Below are positions 51,201-59,491 of a DNA stretch of 64,000 bases, one piece after another (position 1 is the stretch's first letter; each line of letters opens with the position of its first letter). The translations under genes and the position numbers were made by a program. The stretch comes from Salegentibacter lacus (GTDB lineage: Bacteria > Bacteroidota > Bacteroidia > Flavobacteriales > Flavobacteriaceae): NCBI RefSeq assembly GCF_020164555.1, contig NZ_JAIQZB010000015.1:51375-115374 (forward strand). Direction: 5' to 3'. The notes below the pieces were generated by a model. It had not been told where the DNA came from and made no database searches. It saw only the letters and a list, made by a program, of their open reading frames with translations.

Positions 51201-51565
51201 GTATACCATCTATGGTCTCCCGCAACCCCTGCCGCTTCAGTAATATCTTCAAATTCCAGGTTGCCTTTATTTAAATATAGCTTATTAGGAACCTGATTTC
51301 CTGTAAAATATAAATCGATTAAACCATCATTATTAATATCTCCGGCAGAAACGCCTCCCCCCATATAGATATAGGAATAGTTAAAATAATTAAGTGAATC
51401 TGTTTCAGTTAAATTATTACTGAAATCGATTGCGGAATCACCCGAAGAAATGTTGCGAAAAATTTCATTTTCGGAAGATTCAGACATCGTCACATCCTCT
51501 TCTTGCTTACAACTGCTTAGCGCCACAATAAAGGCCATTGCTATAATTTTTGTAAAAAACTTCAT
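48248..51565 (-). CDS. FG-GAP/VCBS repeat lipoprotein with ASPIC/UnbV domain (CRTAC1-type)
   Basis: A 1105-residue surface lipoprotein (VALSSCKQEED). It contains many calcium-binding FG-GAP blades, each with a DxNxDGxxD-type loop: DINNDGLIDLYF, DVNGDGYLDIYL, DYDKDGDLDVYI, DLNNDGWPDIYI and DFNNDGHKDLFV, among others. This predicts an integrin-like beta-propeller. A UnbV/ASPIC domain lies about 515-600 (GLGARAYVMTND, LHFGLAKTEVIDEIKIVWPDG), followed by a second set of propeller repeats. Such proteins often accompany SusC/SusD pairs in marine Bacteroidota and are thought to bind glycans or partner proteins. It is the first gene of the leftward operon, 140 bp before SusC. Confidence 0.9.
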   Translation of the reverse strand: MKFFTKIIAMAFIVALSSCKQEEDVTMSESSENEIFRNISSGDSAIDFSNNLTETDSLNYFNYSYIYMGGGVSAGDINNDGLIDLYFTGNQVPNKLYLNKGNLEFEDITEAAGVAGDHRWYTGVTMADVNGDGYLDIYLSVGGKYEPKNNQLFINNGDGTFEEKAKEYGLDDPGNSVQATFFDYDKDGDLDVYIANYPPTRFDSPNFIYDYKMKNVSDLESDHLLRNDGVKFTDVTDEAGVRSFGLSLSATVGDLNNDGWPDIYISNDFSSPDFLYMNNGDGSFREVVKETTSHTSFFGMGVDIADYNNDGNLDIYQVDMSAKDNRRKKANMASMNPDLFWSTVDAGFHYQYMQNTLQTNTGIFKDENPFFADLARITGSASTDWSWGPLFADFNNDGHKDLFVTNGTRREINNNDYFNSLKETRMEEENQLEKSLNIPSEKIDNFMFQNNGDLSFEIANEKWGIEYEGWSNGVVYADLDNDGDLEIVTNNIDDHAFLFENTSSENNNFVQISFEGNDKNRFGLGARAYVMTNDTEQMQELTLSRGFQSSVAPQLHFGLAKTEVIDEIKIVWPDGKVESLKDVEANQRLTFNHTDASEITQKKVAERDLLFATIEDSASFPQHQHIENEFDDFKNEILLPHRTSTFGPGIAVGDLNGDGKEDFFIGASSTYEAGLYFQTAMGFEKQQSPAFEQDKKFEDLGALIFDANDDGHNDIYVVSGGNEFKPDSKYLQDRLYINDGKGNFERDEAALPEMRTSGSRVYQADFDKDGKKDLLVLGRLVPGHYPSPAKSYILKNVGEDGKAKYRDITKNIAPEFQSLGMATSAEIVDIDNDGWEDIVVVGEWMPIRVFKNSEMGFTEITQELGLADTTGWWWSVKAGDFDNDGDLDFIVGNLGRNYKYTANEDETFDIYFNDFDENDKQDIVLSYYNDGKKYPLRGRECSSQQMPGIKNKFPDYESFSTATLEDVYTEKELENSLHYQVKSFASVYLENRDGKFVKHELPAAAQISSINQILVEDYDGDGYLDALIAGNLFWSEVETTRNDAGYGMFLKGDGNGNFQDITPAESGFFLPGDVKDMKTISVGDRKFILTAKNDDYMQFIKVSSE

Positions 51566-52033
51566 TTAAACTGCTATTTAGAAAAATATCATTAACATTA
51601 AATTAACGGGTGTAATGTAAGAAATTCCTAATCTTCTGAAGACAATATTCTGGAATTATTGACTCCTCAATAAGGTAACCGAAAGAATTTTATATTAGAA
51701 ATATAGATTATACATAAAAAATGAATTAATTTTTTTCCTGTTCTACGCTTTAAATAGCCTTCTTATTTAGAAAATCACTTTGATTTAATAAAATTTAAAT
51801 GAGCAGATCACTCTTGATATGCAAAATCGATATACTTTGCTACTTCAGATTTAAAAAATTGTGATATTAATCAAACCTTTTAAATAGACTTTACTCTGGA
51901 AATCTTTCTATGTTTATGAAATAATGTTACATTTTAGATTTGTATTATATCTTTGTCTAACTCAGCTCACATGCAAGATTGCATATATCAATTTTCAATC
52001 TTAAAGTTTAAAATGAGTAATTTATATACCAAC
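51566..52033. other. Divergent promoter region of the GH9 locus
   Basis: This 468-bp AT-rich region separates the two CRTAC1-type genes. It holds a good plus-strand -7 box (51948-51955). I did not find an equally good box for the minus strand. Confidence 0.6.
51948..51955 (+). promoter_or_regulatory. -7 promoter box for the second CRTAC1-type gene
   Basis: TATCTTTG matches TAnnTTTG exactly. No good TTTG was seen at the ideal -33 position, only a TGTTA-containing stretch. If used, transcription starts near 51962, which rules out a TTG start codon at 51953 because that codon lies inside the box. Confidence 0.45.
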
Positions 52034-54253
52034 ATGAGATACGTAATAGGCATTTTTTTACTGTTTTTTTTAGTACTTATCTCTTGTAATAAAAGGAGGA
52101 CAATGCCTGAAATAATACAAAAAACGGCTGAGGAACAGTTTTATATCCCGGAAAACATTTATGCATCTTCCTTAAGAATTGCTTATTTTGATAGCCTATC
52201 CAAAATAGCTCCCGAAAACCAGAAGGAAAAATACCATCTTAAAAAGGCTGATGCATTACTTTATGCCGGCAAAACAAAAGACGCAATCGAAATACTGGAA
52301 AAACTGTGGAAAGAAAGTAATAAAGGCACCTTACGATATAAATTGGAAGCTTTTGAAGAAGAGAAGATAGGCCCCTTACTGGCTCTTGCCTATATGCGGC
52401 TGGGAGAACAACAAAATTGCATACATCACCATAATGCTTCCGCATCTTGCATTATTCCAATTGATCCGGAAGGTTATCATCAGGCGCCCGAAGGCTCAAG
52501 GAAGGCCATTAGCTTTTTTGAGGAATTTTTGAGACAGGATTCGCATGATTATAATAGTCTGTGGCTTTTAAATGTCGCCTATATGACTCTTGGAGAATAT
52601 CCTGAATCTGTCCCGGAAAAGTGGCTAATTCCAGAAAGCGCTTTTGAATCAGAATACCCATTAAAAAAGTTTGAAGATATAGCTCCAAAATTGGGGCTGA
52701 ATGTTAATGATTTATCAGGAGGAAGTATAGTAGATGATTTTAACAATGACAATCTCTTAGATGTGTTTGTTTCCAGTTGGTTCCCATCTGGCAAGCTTAA
52801 TTATTTCATCAATGATGGAAAGGGTGGCTTTATAGAAAAAACGGCATCTTCAGGTTTAGAGGAAGTCAAGGGAGGTTTGAATATGGTGCAGACCGATTAT
52901 AATAACGATGGGTTTCTGGATGTTTTTATTTTGCGTGGCGCCTGGATGGGACCTTTAGGAAAATATCCTAATTCTCTACTAAGAAACAATGGTGATAATA
53001 CATTTACCGACGTGACTATAGAAGCAGGCCTGCTTTCTTATCATCCGACTCAAACTGCGACCTGGGCAGATTTTGACAATGATGGTTGGATTGATTTATT
53101 TATAGGAAATGAGTCTGACAAAGAAAATATTCACCCATCTGAATTTTACAGAAATAACGGGGATGGTACTTTCTCAAATCTTACTGCCAGTGCAGGGCTT
53201 ACGGTAAGTACCGGTGAAGAACCTTATTATATTAAAGGTGTAACCAGTGGAGATTATAATAATGACGGATGGATGGATATTTATATATCTACGCTTCACC
53301 CTACAAGCAGGAATTTATTGTTTTTAAACAAAGGAATTGATGAAAAGGGTACTATAAAATTTGAGGAAAATGGAACTCGTATGGGATTAGGAGAAAAAAT
53401 CTCAAGTTTCCCCACCTGGTCCTTCGACTATAACAACGACGGACTGATGGATATTTTTGTGGCCGGCTATAAAAGAAGTGACTTCTACACCATTGTTCCA
53501 GATATTGTGAAAGAATATTTAGGAGAATCAAATAGGGCAGAAACTATGCGTCTCTATCAAAACAATGGAGATTCTTTTACTAATGTTTCAGCTGAAGTGG
53601 GATTAGACAAAATAGGATATGCTATGGGTGCCAATTACGGCGATTTGGACAATGATGGCTATCCCGACATTTACCTGAGTACTGGAGAAGTAAGTTTTGA
53701 ATCGATTATTCCAAACAAGGTTTTTAGAAATAATGCCGGAAAAGAATTTCAGGATGTTACCACTGCCGGGGGATTTGGACATATACAAAAAGGGCACGCG
53801 GTTTCATTTTCTGATATTGATAACGACGGCGATCAGGATATTAATGTTGTTATGGGAGGAGCCTACGAGGGAGACAATTTCTTTAATTCATTATATCGAA
53901 ATCCATATCAGGATGAGAACAACTGGATAAGCCTCAAACTGGAAGGAACAAAGGCAAACAGAGCAGGCATTGGCAGCAAGATAGAAGTAATAGTTACAGA
54001 AGAAAATAATAAACGTTCTATATTTCACACTATTACTTCAGGAGGTAGTTTTGGTGCTTCCACATTACGGGCAGAAATAGGCTTAGGTAAAGCCACTAAA
54101 ATAAATGAGGTTAAAGTTTTATGGGCAGGCAGCAATACCTCACAAAATTTTAAAAACCTGGAGTTAAATACCTTTTATAAAATAACAGAAAATAAAGCTA
54201 GGGCTGAAAAATTAGATCTATCCCCTATTCAATTACAGGAAACAATTGAATAA
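52034..54253 (+). CDS. CRTAC1-type FG-GAP/UnbV lipoprotein with N-terminal TPR-like region
   Basis: I place the start at the ATG at 52034 (MRYVIGIFLLFFLVLISC), which gives an ideal lipoprotein signal. An in-frame ATG at 52013 (MSNLYTN) is possible, and an in-frame TTG at 51953 lies in the promoter. After the lipobox Cys comes a helical repeat region (KADALLYAGKTKDAIEILEKLW, LALAYMRLGEQQNC) of TPR type. FG-GAP repeats follow (DFNNDNLLDVFV, DYNNDGFLDVFI, DFDNDGWIDLFI, DYNNDGWMDIYI, DLDNDGYPDIYL). A C-terminal ASPIC/UnbV domain (RAGIGSKIEVIV, LRAEIGLGKATKINEVKVLWAG) ends it. It is divergent from the related lipoprotein at 48248 and precedes the haloperoxidase-like gene. Confidence 0.88.
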   Translation: MRYVIGIFLLFFLVLISCNKRRTMPEIIQKTAEEQFYIPENIYASSLRIAYFDSLSKIAPENQKEKYHLKKADALLYAGKTKDAIEILEKLWKESNKGTLRYKLEAFEEEKIGPLLALAYMRLGEQQNCIHHHNASASCIIPIDPEGYHQAPEGSRKAISFFEEFLRQDSHDYNSLWLLNVAYMTLGEYPESVPEKWLIPESAFESEYPLKKFEDIAPKLGLNVNDLSGGSIVDDFNNDNLLDVFVSSWFPSGKLNYFINDGKGGFIEKTASSGLEEVKGGLNMVQTDYNNDGFLDVFILRGAWMGPLGKYPNSLLRNNGDNTFTDVTIEAGLLSYHPTQTATWADFDNDGWIDLFIGNESDKENIHPSEFYRNNGDGTFSNLTASAGLTVSTGEEPYYIKGVTSGDYNNDGWMDIYISTLHPTSRNLLFLNKGIDEKGTIKFEENGTRMGLGEKISSFPTWSFDYNNDGLMDIFVAGYKRSDFYTIVPDIVKEYLGESNRAETMRLYQNNGDSFTNVSAEVGLDKIGYAMGANYGDLDNDGYPDIYLSTGEVSFESIIPNKVFRNNAGKEFQDVTTAGGFGHIQKGHAVSFSDIDNDGDQDINVVMGGAYEGDNFFNSLYRNPYQDENNWISLKLEGTKANRAGIGSKIEVIVTEENNKRSIFHTITSGGSFGASTLRAEIGLGKATKINEVKVLWAGSNTSQNFKNLELNTFYKITENKARAEKLDLSPIQLQETIE

Positions 54254-54651
54254 AGTTTCTACTTAACTTCAAATTTCAAGGCTATTCGGAGAAAATTTTC
54301 AAATTATATTCCTCGTACTTAAAAATTAAACTAGAAATTCTTTTATCAAACAGAGGCGCGTTATTTTGTAATATACTCTTACCTTCCTTCATAGCGGGCT
54401 TACTATTGATTACTAACACCAGTTATCGACTTTAATTATGGTTAATTAATTAAGTTGAATTTAGGAAATGTTGATCTAACATTAATAATTTATTATATCT
54501 TTAACATTAATTAAGATTAAAAACCTTTAAGGTATTTTCTCTTAATAGTTCTTTCTGAAGAACGTCTGTTAATTAAAATTTATTAATCTAAAGCTCTACT
54601 GGAAATTTAAGCCTCTTCTATGATTAGAAAAGCTTTTAAAATAATTAAAAA
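54254..54651. other. Intergenic gap before the haloperoxidase-like gene
   Basis: This 398-bp, strongly AT-rich gap has no credible ORF. GTTCTT and AAGAAC form a 6-bp inverted repeat at 54548-54563, about 90 bp before the next ATG, and could be a regulator site. A TATCTTTA near 54510-54525 is one base from a -7 box. Confidence 0.5.
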
Positions 54652-56160
54652 ATGAGAAGAACAGTTCTTTTTTTATTGATCCTATTAATAAGTTATAGCT
54701 GTAAAGCATATCAAGATCACAGTAAATCCTTTAAAATAATTGAAAAAGATCAACCTAAAGGCATTGACAATTTAGCCTATAAATGGAGTGAAATGGCTAT
54801 TAATGCGCAAGCAAATGATACTGAAAAATTTAAACCGAGACCCACTATTACTTCCCGCTATTTAGGATTAATTTTCGTTTCGATTTTTGACGCCTGGTCA
54901 AGATATGAAGATAAAGCTATTCCTGTTTACCTTAAGGGAACTAAAAGGAGGCCAATTAACGAACATAGCCTTAATAACAAGGAAATTGCAATCAGCTACG
55001 CCGCTTTTAGAACTTTGAATGAATACTATTATTCAGATATGGAGTTGTTCGCAAGTTTTATGAAAGAATTAGGCTTAGATCCTAAAAATGCATCATTAGA
55101 CCCAAGCACACCTGAGGGTATAGGTAATTTGGCAGCGAAGGCCGTAATTGAAGCTAGAAAAGGAGATGGTTCAAACCAATATGGAAAAGAATCTGGCTCA
55201 AATGGCAAGCCTTATTATGACTATATAAATTACGAACCTATAAATTCAGCCGACAAAAATGTAGAACTAAACAGGTGGCAACCTAAGTATTTTTCTGATG
55301 GTAAAGACGGAAAATTTGCTCCAGGATGTTTAACTCCATATTGGGATAAAGTTGAACCTGTTGCATTAAAATCAGCCGACCAATTCCGGCCAGGTCCCCC
55401 TCCAATGGTAGGTTCAACACAATTAAAAGAGGAGGTTGAAGAGCTTGTCGAAATGCAGGCAAATCTAACAGACTATGAAAAAGCATTAGTGGAGTTTATG
55501 CGGGATGGCCCTCAATCGGTACAGCAGGCGGGGCATTGGTTAAAATTTGCTCAGGATGTTTCCCGAAGGGATAACCATACACTTGATGAGGATGTAAAAA
55601 TGTTTTTCTATAATCAGGTGGTTGCTATGGATGCCTTTATTGCATCCTGGGATTCAAAAATGTTTTATGATTCTGCTAGGCCATATGCATTAGTGCATCA
55701 TTATTATAAAGACCAAAAGATTAAAGGATGGGGCGGAGAAGGTAAAGGAATAATAGAAATGCCAGGCATAGAATGGAGGCCTTATTCGCCGGAAACTTTT
55801 TTATGCCCTCCTTTCCCAGGTTATGTTTCGGGACATAGTACAATCAGCGGAGGCTGTGCCGAAGCTTTAAAATTGTGGACCGGAAGTGATGAATTTGGTT
55901 CTGAAGTAAATTTAATTGCAGGAGCAATGACAGAACCTGATAATTTAGGCGACACCATTACTTTAAAATTCCCAACTTTTACCGAAACAGCCGAGATGGC
56001 CGGGATTTCAAGGGTTTTAGGCGGATATCATATTCAGGCAGATAATATAGCAGGACTGGAACTAGGGAGAAATGTAGCCAGAGAGGTTTGGGAGTTTTAT
56101 AAATATCATATCGGTGAAGAAAAAAATACAAGTCTTGGTATAATTGACAGTGATAACTAA
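54652..56160 (+). CDS. Vanadium-dependent haloperoxidase-like PAP2 lipoprotein
   Basis: A 502-residue lipoprotein (LLISYSC, Cys17). The vanadate/phosphate-binding residues of the haloperoxidase-PAP2 superfamily can all be placed: Lys336 and Arg343 in WDSKMFYDSARPYA, Ser393-Gly394-His395 in PGYVSGHST, and Arg454 and His460 in GISRVLGGYH. The helical N-terminal half and the length fit bacterial vanadium-type proteins rather than lipid phosphatases. Whether it oxidises halides or is a phosphatase cannot be read from sequence. It lies between a CRTAC1-type gene and a GH9 gene, an association that suggests a shared role at the cell surface. Confidence 0.85.
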   Translation: MRRTVLFLLILLISYSCKAYQDHSKSFKIIEKDQPKGIDNLAYKWSEMAINAQANDTEKFKPRPTITSRYLGLIFVSIFDAWSRYEDKAIPVYLKGTKRRPINEHSLNNKEIAISYAAFRTLNEYYYSDMELFASFMKELGLDPKNASLDPSTPEGIGNLAAKAVIEARKGDGSNQYGKESGSNGKPYYDYINYEPINSADKNVELNRWQPKYFSDGKDGKFAPGCLTPYWDKVEPVALKSADQFRPGPPPMVGSTQLKEEVEELVEMQANLTDYEKALVEFMRDGPQSVQQAGHWLKFAQDVSRRDNHTLDEDVKMFFYNQVVAMDAFIASWDSKMFYDSARPYALVHHYYKDQKIKGWGGEGKGIIEMPGIEWRPYSPETFLCPPFPGYVSGHSTISGGCAEALKLWTGSDEFGSEVNLIAGAMTEPDNLGDTITLKFPTFTETAEMAGISRVLGGYHIQADNIAGLELGRNVAREVWEFYKYHIGEEKNTSLGIIDSDN

Positions 56161-56275
56161 TTCCCGCCTGATTTGAATAACTCATTAATTCCAAACAGAA
56201 TTATGACAACATCAATAAAACACTTACATATTTAAGCCTTGCAAAATTTTCTCCTCATAATTTAATCTCTTAACA

Positions 56276-58780
56276 ATGAAATCATTTATACTCAGCTGCT
56301 ATATTTATTGTTTTTCAGTAACAATATGTTTTGCCCAAAATCAAGGTGACAGTTTAAGAATTAACGAACAGGAATATTTGGAAATGCGTGGACTCAACGT
56401 TATGCTCGCGCACGATTTTTACCCGGAAAGTCATCAGGGAGGAGTTGGAATTATCCAAAATGGAATCAGAGTCGCAACCAATGGCGATTTAAGACTAGAA
56501 CCAACACCGGGGCAGTGGCAGCCGGTTCCAAAAGTTGGAGAGCGTTTTGTAGACAGGGAAAAGAATAACATTAGCGTAAAAATGGCTTATCCCGATGAAG
56601 CCAAAAACCGAAAAGGCTTTAATCCCATTGAATATCCCGAGCTGGAATTTTCGTATAACCTGAAAATAATTCCGCAGGGAAAATCTTTTAAAATCATCGT
56701 AGACCTTGATGAAGCTTTGCCGGAAGAATGGATTGGAAAAGTTGGAATGAATATAGAATTCTTCCCTGGCTACCTTTTTGGAAAATCCTATTATATGGAT
56801 AACGAATTTGGTATTTTTAACCGCCAGGCGAATGGGCCGGGTTCTATAAATAAGGATGGAGAATTTGAAATAGATCCAATGGCCACGGGTAAAGAACTGG
56901 TTATTGCACCCGAGACGCCCAGGCAAACTTTAAAAATTGAAAATCTAAAAGGAAATGAGTTAGCGTTAATAGATGGCCGTGCCCAACATAGTAATGGCTG
57001 GTTTATAGTAAGGTCTTTAGTGCCAAGTGGCGCTACAAAAAATGCCATAGAATGGCTTATTACTCCGAACACGCTGGAAGATTACACTTATGATCCCGTG
57101 GTGCAAATTTCTCAAGTAGGTTATCACCCTGCCCAGGAAAAAATTGCAATTATAGAAACCGATCAAAATGACACCAGCGTAAAAGAAGCTAAATTGTTAC
57201 GGGTAGATAATCAAGGTGGGTTTACCGAAATTATTTCAGAAAATCCTTCGGAATGGGGTGAATTTCTTAGGTATAAATATTATCAGCTGGATTTTACAAA
57301 TATTAAAGAGCCAGGTATGTATGTGGTACAATACGGCGATTATACCACTGAAGCTTTTCAAATTAGCAAAGATATATATAAACGTGATGTTTGGCAACCC
57401 ACTTTAGAATATTTCCTGCCGGTTCAAATGTGTCATATGCTGGTAAACGACCGCTATAAAATCTGGCACGGCCGCTGCCATTTGGACGATGCGAGAATGG
57501 CGCCGGTAGATACCAATCATTTTGACGGCTACCTGCAAAGCCCTGAAACCCTAACCAGTTTTGAGCCCGGCGAACACGTTCCAGGACTTGATGCCGGCGG
57601 CTGGCACGATGCCGGGGACTACGACCTTAGAATAGAATCACAGGCTTCTACCATACAGGGACTTTCACATATTTATGAGATTTTTGAGGAAGATTATGAC
57701 AATACCACGATAAACCAGGAAACAAAAACGGTAGATATTTTACAACCCGATGGAAAACCCGATTTTCTTCAGCAAATTGAACATGGGACCATCCATATCG
57801 TAAACGGCTACAAGTCTTTGGGCAGGTTTTATCGTGGGGTAATCGTCCCAACTTTAGACCAATATGTTTTGCTGGGTGATCCGGTAAATCATTCTGATGG
57901 TGAGATTTATAAAGAAACAGATACTTCAACAGAAATTCCGTTAGGGCAGGAAGGCGCGCCAGATGACCGCTGGGTGTTTACTGAAGACAATCCGCGTAGG
58001 GAAATGCAAAGTGCCGCGGCGCTGGCTGCCTCCTACAGAACACTAAAAGATTTTAATACAGAGCTTGCCGAAGACGCCCTGGAAATCGCCGAAAAAACCT
58101 GGGAAAATACGAATACAGATAATCCTGTGCATAAACTCAGTTTAAGCGTAGAACTTTTTAAAAGTACTTCTGATGATAAATATGAAGATTTTATAACTAA
58201 AAATACTGAAATTTTCAGCGAAAATATTGCTCAAACCGGCTGGGTAATCGCAGCTGTTTTTGATGAAATTCAGGATGAAAATTTCAGAAATAAAATAAAA
58301 GCTTCCGTAGAAAGTTATTATCAGGAAGTAGAAAAAATGGGAGCGCAAACCCCTTACGGAATGCCTTACGAACCCGATATTTGGGGTGCCGGCTGGGGAA
58401 TTCAGAATTTTGGTATGAAACAGTATTTTTTACATACCGCTTTTCCTGAAATTTTTCCGAAGAAATATATGCTGAACGCACTCAACTTTGTTTTGGGAAC
58501 GCATCCGGGGGTAAACACTTCGTCCTTTGCTTCTGGGGTTGGTTCGCGCTCTTTAACCCAGGCCTATGGGATGAATCGAGGCGATTTTTCTTTTACTCCC
58601 GGCGGAATTGGCTCCGGAACGGCATTAATTCGTCCCGATTTCCCGGAATTACTGGAATGGCCTTTCCTTTGGCAACAAACCGAATATGTTTTAGGTGGCG
58701 GTACTACAGATTACCTGTTTTTAGTACTAGCAGCGGATAAACTTTTGAATGAGAGACAAGAAGCTAAATTCCCAGATTAA
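56276..58780 (+). CDS. Glycoside hydrolase family 9-like enzyme (second of two)
   Basis: An 834-residue secreted protein with a signal peptide (SVTICFAQNQG). The layout matches the GH9 gene at 40451: an N-terminal beta-rich region (INEQEYLEMRGLNVMLAHD, GIIQNGIRVATNGDLRLEPTP), a CelD_N Ig-like domain (ISQVGYHPAQEKIAIIE) and a six-hairpin barrel with GGWHDAGDYDLR at about 441-452. The acid Glu is probably in QQTEYVLGGG near residue 801. The two are clear paralogues but diverged, so they may act on different bonds. It is the last gene of the locus; only 326 bp separate it from the decayed cassette DNA. Confidence 0.86.
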   Translation: MKSFILSCYIYCFSVTICFAQNQGDSLRINEQEYLEMRGLNVMLAHDFYPESHQGGVGIIQNGIRVATNGDLRLEPTPGQWQPVPKVGERFVDREKNNISVKMAYPDEAKNRKGFNPIEYPELEFSYNLKIIPQGKSFKIIVDLDEALPEEWIGKVGMNIEFFPGYLFGKSYYMDNEFGIFNRQANGPGSINKDGEFEIDPMATGKELVIAPETPRQTLKIENLKGNELALIDGRAQHSNGWFIVRSLVPSGATKNAIEWLITPNTLEDYTYDPVVQISQVGYHPAQEKIAIIETDQNDTSVKEAKLLRVDNQGGFTEIISENPSEWGEFLRYKYYQLDFTNIKEPGMYVVQYGDYTTEAFQISKDIYKRDVWQPTLEYFLPVQMCHMLVNDRYKIWHGRCHLDDARMAPVDTNHFDGYLQSPETLTSFEPGEHVPGLDAGGWHDAGDYDLRIESQASTIQGLSHIYEIFEEDYDNTTINQETKTVDILQPDGKPDFLQQIEHGTIHIVNGYKSLGRFYRGVIVPTLDQYVLLGDPVNHSDGEIYKETDTSTEIPLGQEGAPDDRWVFTEDNPRREMQSAAALAASYRTLKDFNTELAEDALEIAEKTWENTNTDNPVHKLSLSVELFKSTSDDKYEDFITKNTEIFSENIAQTGWVIAAVFDEIQDENFRNKIKASVESYYQEVEKMGAQTPYGMPYEPDIWGAGWGIQNFGMKQYFLHTAFPEIFPKKYMLNALNFVLGTHPGVNTSSFASGVGSRSLTQAYGMNRGDFSFTPGGIGSGTALIRPDFPELLEWPFLWQQTEYVLGGGTTDYLFLVLAADKLLNERQEAKFPD

Positions 58781-59106
58781 AATTGGCTATTAAGAATTAA
58801 AAGCCTGACAATTTCAAAAAATCCAGGTTATATTATTTTTAGGCTTGATGCAAAAAAACGCCCAATCCTTTGCAGAATTGGATATTATTATCTTAATTAC
58901 CTGATATTCAAATGAACTAGCGGAGGAAGCGGAACTATACGAAAATAGCTAAACCCTACTATTATTGATGTTTGAGAAAGATCAAAATTCTGGTGTAACC
59001 GGATTTGACACCTTTAACATAACTTTATTTTTAAAACTTATAATTATGTTCTTTTAAACGCTGCTGTCTATTGGCGATTAACCGTCTTTGTTGGCATTAG
59101 TACATT
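58781..59106. other. Gap between the GH9 locus and the cassette array
   Basis: This 326-bp stretch has no gene. CCAAT/ATTGG arms at about 58869-58890 make a weak hairpin. I looked here for the missing left boundary of the first cassette (expected GTTATAAGCC) and did not find it. Confidence 0.55.
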
Positions 59107-59342
59107 TTAGTCTACAAATGTTTCTCTCAGTACTTCTTTACATTTTCGAATCTCGGATTTAAAAGCAAGAGCAAACCACAAACTGTTTTTTCTTCTTCTA
59201 TTTCAAGAATCTCCCAATTGTTTTCAAGGATTTTTTTTGAAATAAAATCGGGTTGTCCACCTTTATTATAGAGGTCGAAAAATTCGCTGTATATGTCAGC
59301 AAAAGCGTCACTGTCTTTTATGGCTGTTCCCCAATTTCCCAG
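59107..59342 (-). pseudogene. DUF4259-like gene remnant (start codon lost, frameshift)
   Basis: The minus strand encodes GNWGTAIKDSDAFADIYSEF, FDLYNKGGQPDFISKKILEN and, after a frameshift in an A-rich run, NSLWFALAFKSEIRKC and VLRETFVD-stop. The WGTxIxDxD opening and the later LWFALA block are typical of DUF4259. The expected ATG is CTG (59340-59342) and an in-frame stop lies two codons further upstream. The gene is both start-less and frameshifted. It occupies the position of a cassette gene: its start lies 32 bp from the TTATAAC box of the first attC-like site. Confidence 0.65.
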
Positions 59343-59367
59343 GTCTGTTTAGTCTTTTTAAAATGGC

Positions 59368-59491
59368 TTATAACGTCTCGTATAAAAACTGTGCGAGCGG
59401 GCGTTTGTGATTGTCCGCCTGACAATCCGCTGAGCAAGAGAGCACGGAGTTTCGATTTGAGACAGGTTTTAGCATTGTTTTTATATTGTGT
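59368..59491 (-). repeat. attC-like site 1, interrupted by a group II intron
   Basis: It begins TTATAAC followed by GTCTCGTATAAAAACTGTGC and ends GCATTGTTTTTATATTGTGT; the last T of its GTT box lies at 60959, beyond the intron. TATAAAAAC near one end pairs with GTTTTTATA near the other. A central hairpin GATTGTC..GACAATC is present. Read without the intron it is about 121 bp from AAC to GTT, like sites 3-6. Confidence 0.78.

Noticed and set aside
51953..52033. TTG start giving a longer CRTAC1-type protein
   Set aside because: The TTG is part of an exact TAnnTTTG promoter box, and the extra residues would bury the lipoprotein signal.
56495..56926. 143-codon minus-strand frame
   Set aside because: It is antisense to the GH9 gene; composition is typical of a shadow frame.
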